Assembly (NCBI GenBank): GCA_020846515.1
Contig: JADLDX010000320.1
Location: 1 to 5,094, forward strand
Source of the DNA: Pirellulaceae bacterium
Lineage (GTDB): Bacteria; Planctomycetota; Planctomycetia; Pirellulales; Pirellulaceae
Direction of reading: 5' to 3'
DNA: 5,094 bases
Each line of letters begins with the position of its first letter. The stretch's first letter is position 1. Below, piece after piece: positions 1 to 5,094 of the stretch. The notes beneath the pieces were generated by a model, which was not told where the DNA came from, did no database searches, and saw only the letters and a list, made by a program, of their open reading frames with translations. A program made the position numbers and the translations under genes.

Positions 1-1
1 A

Positions 2-868
2 TACGGCGCGATCGTCAGTCCCGATGGGTTTATTATTACTAAAGACAGTCAACTGCCGCGTAAAGGCAAAATCGTTTGTCGATTCGCCGATGGCAATGAG
101 TCCGAAGCACAAGTTGTTGAGCGCAGTTCGCCGCAGGACTTGGTCTTGCTACGAGTTGCCGATCGCAATCTGACATCGATTCAATGGTCCGACAACACCC
201 TGCCCTCCCGCGGTAACTGGGTGGCAACCACGAACACCCAATCCAGTCCGATTGCGGTAGGTGTGGTCAGCGCGGGTTTGATGTCCGTTGGGCCGAAGAA
301 GGCCGTGTTGGGTGTTGTGCTGCGTGAAGACAACGGTGCTGTGATTCAAAAAGTTTACAGCGGCACTGGTGCCGACGTGGCTGGTTTGCAGATCGGTGAT
401 CGCATTCGCGCTATCGATGGCAAAAAACTGGCCAATCAAGATTCGGCCATGGATGTATTGCGAACTTGTCAGCCCGGTCAATCGGTCCAGTTGACCATTC
501 AACGCGGTGAGAGCGAATTGGAGACCCATGTGCAGATGATGGATCTCTCAGATGATCTGCGCGATGAAACCGAAATGGAAGTCAACGGATCGATCAGCGC
601 TCGCAGCAGTGGCTTTAGCACCATCTTTTTGCACGATACGGTGCTGCTACCGAATCAATGTGGTGGTCCTCTGGTTGATCTCAATGGCCGGGTTGTCGGT
701 ATCAACATCGCGCGTGCTGGCCGAGTCAGCAGCTACGCTCTACCCACATCTGTGGTTCGACCTGAAGTCGAGCGGATGCTCGCTAAAGCTAACGGCAGCT
801 CCATAAGCCCGGCTAATCCGATCGGTCCAGTTATCCCTGCTGGCGCTATCATTACCAGCGGCCGCTGA
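2..868 (+). CDS. HtrA-like trypsin-fold protein with inserted PDZ domain, catalytic triad degenerate (5' partial)
   Basis: The frame is open from the first full codon at base 2 to TGA at 866-868; 288 residues are visible and the true start lies upstream. Visible residues 1-46 align without gaps to the N-terminal barrel of DegP/HtrA (GFIIT...RFADG...QDLVLLRV). The expected catalytic His is Ser16 (bases 47-49), while the Asp is kept (Asp46, 137-139). After the strand RGNWVATT...GVVSAG comes a PDZ domain (about residues 99-178, LGVVL, GLQIGDRIRAIDG). The protease fold then resumes, with NQCGGPLV where HtrA has GNSGGPLV, so the nucleophile position is Cys220 (659-661), followed by GINIARAGR and SYALP. 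A Pro/Gly-rich tail of about 30 residues ends the protein. The arrangement resembles a planctomycete family I recall. Lacking His and Ser, it is probably not a conventional serine protease. A peptide-binding or scaffold role, probably extracytoplasmic, is inferred. The export signal would lie outside the window. Confidence 0.85.
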   Translation, partial: YGAIVSPDGFIITKDSQLPRKGKIVCRFADGNESEAQVVERSSPQDLVLLRVADRNLTSIQWSDNTLPSRGNWVATTNTQSSPIAVGVVSAGLMSVGPKKAVLGVVLREDNGAVIQKVYSGTGADVAGLQIGDRIRAIDGKKLANQDSAMDVLRTCQPGQSVQLTIQRGESELETHVQMMDLSDDLRDETEMEVNGSISARSSGFSTIFLHDTVLLPNQCGGPLVDLNGRVVGINIARAGRVSSYALPTSVVRPEVERMLAKANGSSISPANPIGPVIPAGAIITSGR

Positions 869-884
869 GATTGTAGAACTGGTC

Positions 885-890
885 TATAAT
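885..890 (+). promoter_or_regulatory. Candidate -10 promoter box (TATAAT) for the exopeptidase fusion gene
   Basis: A perfect TATAAT lies 17 bases after the stop of the upstream gene. No TTGACA-like -35 hexamer stands at 15-18 bases upstream and no extended -10 TG is present, so the call rests on the -10 match and its intergenic position. Transcription would start near 896-898, which is exactly where the left arm of the long inverted repeat begins. It would leave a leader of about 200 bases before the ATG at 1096. One perfect hexamer can occur by chance. Confidence 0.35.
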
Positions 891-895
891 GTCTT

Positions 896-1058
896 CGGGA
901 GGCCGACGCTCCTGCGGAGGCACGCTGCGAATCGCGACTGATAGGCCATGTCAATTGACGATTGGTCATGGCACATTCGGTTCGCGATCGGCCAAAACAA
1001 ACGGCATGGAAGGTCGGACGGTTACGAAACTTGTCTCCGCAGGAGCGTCGACCTCCCG
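896..1058. repeat. Long-range inverted repeat, 27-base arms, 109-base interior
   Basis: Arm 896-922 is complementary to arm 1032-1058. Of 27 positions, 25 are Watson-Crick pairs, 920/1034 is G-T and only 903/1051 is a real mismatch. Three scattered pairs (890-892 with 1062-1064) weakly extend the stem outward. Such a match over a 227-base gap is far beyond chance. The interior holds a nested stem (931-937 with 982-988) enclosing a hairpin at 945-972. The sequences ctataat (884-890) and ctacaat (1060-1066) flank the arms and could be a decayed 7-base target duplication, though they may also belong to the imperfect outer stem. Possible identities are a MITE or REP/BIME-like dispersed element, or a structured 5' leader of the downstream gene. 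No transposase lies in the window. The inverted repeat is certain; its nature is not. Confidence 0.85.
931..988 (+). other. Nested stem-loop inside the inverted repeat
   Basis: Bases 931-937 (ATCGCGA) pair perfectly with 982-988 (TCGCGAT). Within them, GCCATG at 945-950 pairs with CATGGC at 967-972, and CAAT at 952-955 pairs with ATTG at 961-964, around a 5-base loop (956-960). T951 can wobble-pair with G965, leaving T966 bulged. Together with the outer arms this gives three coaxial levels of pairing, which suggests a folded RNA or single-stranded DNA structure rather than unconstrained spacer. No known RNA family was recognised. Strand is given as that of the neighbouring genes; the DNA alone does not decide it. 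Confidence 0.5.
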
Positions 1059-1095
1059 GCTACAATTCAGGTCGTCTTTGTTCCGGGGCCGTTGC

Positions 1096-4000
1096 ATGTT
1101 CTCTCGATTAGCTCGATGTTTTTGGGGTTGGTGCCTGGGCCTGACTCTGTTGGGTTCGTCTGCGTCGTGGGCGCAGTTGGCTGAGCCTAAGTTGGTGTCT
1201 GAACTTAAAACAGTAGCCGAATCCAGTGGCTATCGCGCAACAGCCAACGGTGCCGACACCGAATTGTTCCTCAAGCGACTCCACCGGTTCTGGTCTGGGA
1301 CACAACTGGAATCATTGGGACAGACAGTGGACGGCCGCTCGATTTGGGGCTTGGTGGTTCCGCCGGAAAGCGGTAACCAACCGGTCGTCACGATCATGTT
1401 GCTCGGCGGCATTCATTCCGGGGAGTGTGACGGTAAAGAAGCCCTGCTGGCCTTGGCTCGCGATTATGCAAGCGGCAAGCTTGCGAACGAGCGCCAGCAT
1501 GTCCGCTTGATCTTTGTGCCTAACTTCAATGCCGATGGTAATGAACGCGTCGGCCTGCTGCATCGGCCTGGACAGCTTGGGCCCGAGTCGGGGACAGGCA
1601 TTCGCGAGAACGCGCAAGGTCTGGACTTGAATCGCGACTTCATCAAACTGGAAACGCCCGAAGTTCGTGCCCTGGTCGCGGGCCTGAATCGTTGGAACGT
1701 CGATGTGTTGATCGATACCCATACGACCAACGGTTCTTTGCATCGCTACGATCTGACCTATGCCGCGCCCAACCATCCAGCCACTCCGTCAGCCATCAAT
1801 AAATGGGTGCGTGATCAGCTGTTGCCGACCGTATCCGAAAAGTTAGCTACTGCGGGTATGCAAACTTTCTACTACGGTAACTTCGACAAAGAGCACCAGC
1901 AGTGGAAAAGTTATGGGCATGAGCCACGCTACAGTACCGAACTAATGGGGCTGCGCGGCAAGATCGGCATATTAGCCGAATCGTATTCATACGCCACTTA
2001 CCAGCGACGGATCGATGTGACCTATGCATTTGTGCATCACATCATCGATCAAGTCAACCTTGACAGCGCCATGCTGCGCAACCAATTGGACGCAGTGGCC
2101 AGCGGCATTCAAGCTGGTCAAGCGTTGCCCGTGCAAGCGGAATTGGCACTGACCTCCACCGATGTCGTCGCCTTGGGATACAAGGCCCCCGATCAACCCG
2201 CTCAGCTCGATAACAAACCCGAGACAAATCCTAAGAATAAACCAGAGAGTAACCCAGCGAACAAACGCCAACCAAACAGTGGCTTGCCCATGCCACCCTA
2301 TAACGCCCAATCGGCAGCCCGCTACGTACCGCATGATTATCGCGTCGACTTGTGGGTGAGCGCCAAGAGCACGCGCGATATTGTCTTGCCACAAGCTTAT
2401 GCGGTTTCACCGCGAGCAGCCTGGGCGCTGTCGCGACTGAAGCTGCAAGGTATCGTCATCGAGCGATTGCAAGCCGCGCAAGTTGGCCTACCCTGCGAGA
2501 GCTTCACGATAGAGGCGGTCGCTGATGGTCAGGAGCTACAGAAACACAAGCTTCGCCGTACCCAGGCCGTGATCAAAGCCGAAGTCAGGACTTTAGATCC
2601 CGGCACCTACATCGTGCGCACCGACCAGCCACTGGGCAAACTGGCTGCTTATCTATTGGAACCCGAAAGCGAAGATGGTCTGGCGGCTTGGAACTTCTTC
2701 GATCCAGACCTGGCGGTTGGTCAGGCGTATCCGGTCGTGCGTGTCATGGCTCCCCTGCCGGTCGGTGGTTTATCGGTAGTGCGCGAGATCGAGCCTGGTG
2801 AGTTGTTGACATTGGAACATATCCTGAAGCCGGGTCACATCGTCGAGTACTCCACCACATCCCAAAGTGGTGCGACCTGGTTAGAAGGCACCAATGATTT
2901 GGTCTTACAACGCGACAAACAGTGGTTGACGGTCGACCCGGCGACCGGTGCTTCGCGACCCAACGAACTGATCCAACAGATGCAAGCGGCCTTTGGAAAA
3001 TTGGAACCCTTTCAAAAGGCGCCAGGCGCTGTGGACCAAATTGGACCGTCCAAGCTCAGCGCCAATCTAAAGTACGGATTGCATGAACATGAGAACGATC
3101 TGTATCTGTTTGATGCGGCTTTGGGAACTGCGCGGCGATTGACAGAAACGCCGAAGGCGGCCGAGTCGCTGGCCCAGCTCAGTCCCACCGGCTCGCATGT
3201 GGCTTACGTGCAGGCCAATGATTTGTATGTGATCGATTGCGCGACTGGCCAAGAGCGTCGATTGACCAAAGATGGCTCCACCGAACTGCTCAACGGTATC
3301 CTCGATTGGGTTTATCAAGAAGAGATTTATGGTCGCGGACAGTTTCGGGCCTTTTGGTTCAGTCCTGATGGCCAGCGTTTGGCATTCCTGCAACTTGATC
3401 AGACGCCCGTGCATCGATATGCGGTTTCCGACAGTATTCACTATCGGCAAGAGTTGGAGGAGACGCGTTATCCGACAGCTGGCGATCCACTGCCGGTGGC
3501 GCGTATGTGGCTGGCCGAAGTTAACTCTGGTCAACTGCGCGAGATTGATCTGTCCAATTTTCCTGCCGACGATCGATTAGTGGTGCGTGTGACCTGGTCA
3601 CCCGACAACGAACTTTGGCTACAGATTCAAAACCGCATTCAAAACGAGCAGTCGATTGTGCAAGTTGATCTGGCATCATGCCAGGTCACGCGCCGCTTGT
3701 TTGAGAAGAGTCCGGGTTGGATCGAAGTTCTGGGCCAGCCCAAGTTTTTGCCGGGCGGAGATTTCCTGTGGCTGAGCGACTTGCCGGCAGGCCGACGGCA
3801 CCTGCATCGCTTTGACCGGCGATCAGGAATGCTCAAACCTTTGACCAAAGGCGATTGGGATGTATCTGAACTGCAAGCGGTGACGGCCGATGGTCAGGCG
3901 GCATTTGTCAGCGGCAATTATTCAAACCCGGTTGAGACCTCGCTGCTGCGCGTCGATACCCAGTCCGGTCAAACCACCGTGCTCACCAAAGAGCCGGGCG

Positions 4001-4935
4001 TGCATCGCACGCAGATGTCAGAGGATGGCCAGTACATGCTGGACAGTTGGAGTAGTTTGACCAGCCCGCCGCGCACGGTCCTCAAGTCGCTCGATGGGCA
4101 AGTCGCACGCGTGCTCGGGGCGCCGGTCAGCGATCGATACCAGTATGTGAAAACAGCGAAGGTTCAGTTGACCACCATCCAAGCGCGCGACGGCCTGGAG
4201 TTGCAAACGCTGATCATGTTGCCGGAAGCCAGCGGCCAAGGATCGTTGGCGCACCGACGTCTCCCGGTCCTGTTCCATGTTTACGCCGGCCCCCAGGCTC
4301 CGACAGTGAATAATGCCTGGGCGGGTAGAGATTACTGGTGGCATCAGTATCTCTGCAGCCAGGGCTATGCCGTCGTGCTGTGCGACAATCGTGCGTCGCG
4401 CGGTCGCGGTATCGCTGATACTTGGAAGATTTATCGCGACATGGGGCGCGTCGAGTTGCAAGATATCGAAGATGCCGTTGCCTGGGTTGGCAAGCAACCC
4501 TGGGCCGATCCAAGCCGCGTAGGCATCTGGGGATGGAGTTACGGAGGCTACATGACCGCATATGCCCTGACGCACAGTCAGAGCTTTAAGGCGGGCATTT
4601 CAGGTGCTCCAGTGACCGACTGGCGAAACTACGACGCCATTTATACGGAACGCTACATGGACCTGCCTCAAAAGAACGCGGCTGGCTATGTGAGCAGTTC
4701 GGCGGTTGAGGCGGCCAGCCAACTGCATGGCCGATTGTTGCTGCTGCACGGTGAACGCGATGACAATGTGCACATCAGCAATACGTTGCAATTGGCTTAC
4801 GCGCTGCAAAAGGCCGGCAAACCATTTGATATGATGGTTTATCCGAAAAATCGACACGGTATAGTCGACCAGGCTCAGCGCTATCATATGTATCAAAAGA
4901 TGACTGAGTTCTTAGAGCAACATTTGAAGAACTGA
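1096..4935 (+). CDS. Exported bifunctional exopeptidase: M14 zinc carboxypeptidase fused to S9B dipeptidyl peptidase IV
   Basis: Residues are numbered from the longest frame (ATG 889); the preferred start is Met70 at 1096, giving about 1279 residues. Met70 begins a clear signal peptide: Arg-containing n-region, core CLGLTLLGSS, likely cut after SASWA (residue 95). M14 module, about 105-400: HSGE zinc ligands His176 and Glu179, third ligand His278, Asn248-Arg249 (DLNRD) for the substrate carboxylate, catalytic Glu364. After an Asn/Pro-rich linker (436-470) comes the accessory domain of this M14 group, ending near LLEPESEDGLAAWNFFD and YPVVRV (about 620). S9B module from about 637 (LLTLEHIL): propeller with DWVYQEE (806-812, carrying the Glu pair that holds the substrate N-terminus) and RYPTAGDPLP. 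The hydrolase domain has Tyr1132, Ser1217 (GWSYGGY), YTERY Tyr1252/Tyr1256, Asp1291 and His1323; the Asp-His spacing of 32 equals human DPP4. Both halves look complete and active. Family calls are firm; substrates are inferred. No strong ribosome site precedes 1096. Confidence 0.92.
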   Translation: MFSRLARCFWGWCLGLTLLGSSASWAQLAEPKLVSELKTVAESSGYRATANGADTELFLKRLHRFWSGTQLESLGQTVDGRSIWGLVVPPESGNQPVVTIMLLGGIHSGECDGKEALLALARDYASGKLANERQHVRLIFVPNFNADGNERVGLLHRPGQLGPESGTGIRENAQGLDLNRDFIKLETPEVRALVAGLNRWNVDVLIDTHTTNGSLHRYDLTYAAPNHPATPSAINKWVRDQLLPTVSEKLATAGMQTFYYGNFDKEHQQWKSYGHEPRYSTELMGLRGKIGILAESYSYATYQRRIDVTYAFVHHIIDQVNLDSAMLRNQLDAVASGIQAGQALPVQAELALTSTDVVALGYKAPDQPAQLDNKPETNPKNKPESNPANKRQPNSGLPMPPYNAQSAARYVPHDYRVDLWVSAKSTRDIVLPQAYAVSPRAAWALSRLKLQGIVIERLQAAQVGLPCESFTIEAVADGQELQKHKLRRTQAVIKAEVRTLDPGTYIVRTDQPLGKLAAYLLEPESEDGLAAWNFFDPDLAVGQAYPVVRVMAPLPVGGLSVVREIEPGELLTLEHILKPGHIVEYSTTSQSGATWLEGTNDLVLQRDKQWLTVDPATGASRPNELIQQMQAAFGKLEPFQKAPGAVDQIGPSKLSANLKYGLHEHENDLYLFDAALGTARRLTETPKAAESLAQLSPTGSHVAYVQANDLYVIDCATGQERRLTKDGSTELLNGILDWVYQEEIYGRGQFRAFWFSPDGQRLAFLQLDQTPVHRYAVSDSIHYRQELEETRYPTAGDPLPVARMWLAEVNSGQLREIDLSNFPADDRLVVRVTWSPDNELWLQIQNRIQNEQSIVQVDLASCQVTRRLFEKSPGWIEVLGQPKFLPGGDFLWLSDLPAGRRHLHRFDRRSGMLKPLTKGDWDVSELQAVTADGQAAFVSGNYSNPVETSLLRVDTQSGQTTVLTKEPGVHRTQMSEDGQYMLDSWSSLTSPPRTVLKSLDGQVARVLGAPVSDRYQYVKTAKVQLTTIQARDGLELQTLIMLPEASGQGSLAHRRLPVLFHVYAGPQAPTVNNAWAGRDYWWHQYLCSQGYAVVLCDNRASRGRGIADTWKIYRDMGRVELQDIEDAVAWVGKQPWADPSRVGIWGWSYGGYMTAYALTHSQSFKAGISGAPVTDWRNYDAIYTERYMDLPQKNAAGYVSSSAVEAASQLHGRLLLLHGERDDNVHISNTLQLAYALQKAGKPFDMMVYPKNRHGIVDQAQRYHMYQKMTEFLEQHLKN
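2212..2283 (+). repeat. Three-copy 8-residue repeat in the Asn/Pro-rich linker
   Basis: Within the fusion protein, residues 442-465 read as three consecutive octets: NKPETNPK, NKPESNPA, NKRQPNSG. The first two are nearly identical; the third has drifted. The 24-base units differ at many bases, so this is an old duplication or one kept for composition rather than a recent slippage event. The segment is charged, rich in Asn and Pro and surely unstructured. It links the M14 catalytic domain to its accessory domain, not the two enzymes. Confidence 0.6.
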
Positions 4936-4956
4936 CGCGGAGCGCAATCTTAACTT

Positions 4957-5094
4957 ATGGTGGCAATTGGGATAAGGGCGAACTGTGGTGGAGTCTCGGT
5001 CTGGGCCTTGCGCTGGATGTTGTGCTGGGCTTTAGTCTGGCTGGGGCTGGATCCACTCGATGCACGAGCCGCCGATCCGGTGGCCGCCGAGCGC
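4957..5094 (+). CDS. Start of an exported protein (3' partial), function unknown
   Basis: An open frame from ATG 4957 runs without a stop to the end of the window, giving 46 residues. The N-terminus reads as a signal peptide: a long n-region with Arg7 and Arg19, a hydrophobic core MLCWALVWLGL, and a c-region ending DARA before ADPVAAER, a good AXA cleavage site. Too little of the mature protein is present to assign a family. It follows the fusion gene by 21 bases on the same strand, so co-transcription is likely. A GGAG at 4939-4942 lies 14 bases before the ATG, farther than usual for a ribosome site. Internal starts (TTG 5008, ATG 5017) would shorten the n-region and cannot be excluded. Confidence 0.6.
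   Translation, partial: MVAIGIRANCGGVSVWALRWMLCWALVWLGLDPLDARAADPVAAER

Noticed and set aside
140..868. Independent start of the first gene at position 140
   Set aside because: The codon there is TTG inside the conserved DLVLL strand. The frame is open and recognisably protease-like back to base 2, so this is a 5'-truncated gene and not a start.
896..1058. Intrinsic terminator for the upstream gene
   Set aside because: The long stem spans about 160 bases, has no T-run after either arm, and the local hairpins are short. It does not fit a rho-independent terminator.
948..1184. 78-codon plus-strand frame starting in the intergenic element
   Set aside because: Its ATG sits in the 945-972 hairpin, it has no suitably spaced ribosome site, and its second half overlaps the signal-peptide region of the fusion gene in another frame. 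No recognisable protein features.
1312..1776. 154-codon minus-strand open frame
   Set aside because: Lies opposite the M14 catalytic core with its zinc ligands; no recognisable domain, so an antisense shadow.
3067..3534. 155-codon minus-strand open frame
   Set aside because: Opposite the DPP IV propeller, including the DWVYQEE motif region; no independent evidence of coding.
4018..4575. 185-codon minus-strand open frame
   Set aside because: Lies wholly opposite the S9B hydrolase region, whose catalytic motifs are clear. Composition is that of a reverse-frame shadow with no domain or signal.
4936..4956. Terminator or promoter between the fusion gene and the last gene
   Set aside because: Only 21 bases, with no hairpin, T-run or -10/-35 pair; more consistent with co-transcription.

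Overview
The window reads as a stretch of a planctomycete chromosome, most likely Pirellulales-like. The reasons are the moderate, slightly GC-rich base composition, a trypsin-fold protein of a type I associate with planctomycetes (PDZ domain inside the protease fold, CGGPLVDL...GINIARAGR...SYA signature), large exported proteins, and weak or absent Shine-Dalgarno sequences. The assignment comes from recognising protein patterns, not from a search. All supported genes lie on the plus strand.

Layout. (1) Positions 2-868 hold the 3' part of a gene for an HtrA-like protein with a PDZ domain inserted in the protease fold. The catalytic His position is Ser and the catalytic Ser position is Cys. 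(2) The 227-base gap 869-1095 carries a perfect TATAAT box and a striking long-range inverted repeat: 27-base arms at 896-922 and 1032-1058, 25 of 27 Watson-Crick matched, with nested hairpins between them. (3) Positions 1096-4935 encode an exported protein of about 1279 residues that joins two complete exopeptidases: an M14 zinc carboxypeptidase with its accessory C-terminal domain, followed directly by a full-length S9B dipeptidyl peptidase IV. All expected catalytic residues of both can be seen. The open frame extends back to 889, but the signal peptide at Met 1096 argues for the shorter form. (4) A further exported protein starts at 4957, 21 bases after the fusion gene, and runs off the window.

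How they may work together. The fusion protein would be expected to digest peptides from both ends outside the cytoplasm: C-terminal residues by the M14 half, N-terminal X-Pro or X-Ala dipeptides by the S9B half. The protease-fold protein upstream looks like a binding or scaffold protein rather than a classical serine protease. Nothing in the sequence ties it to the fusion protein beyond adjacency. The inverted repeat between them is either a small mobile or REP/MITE-like element or a structured 5' leader of the fusion gene.
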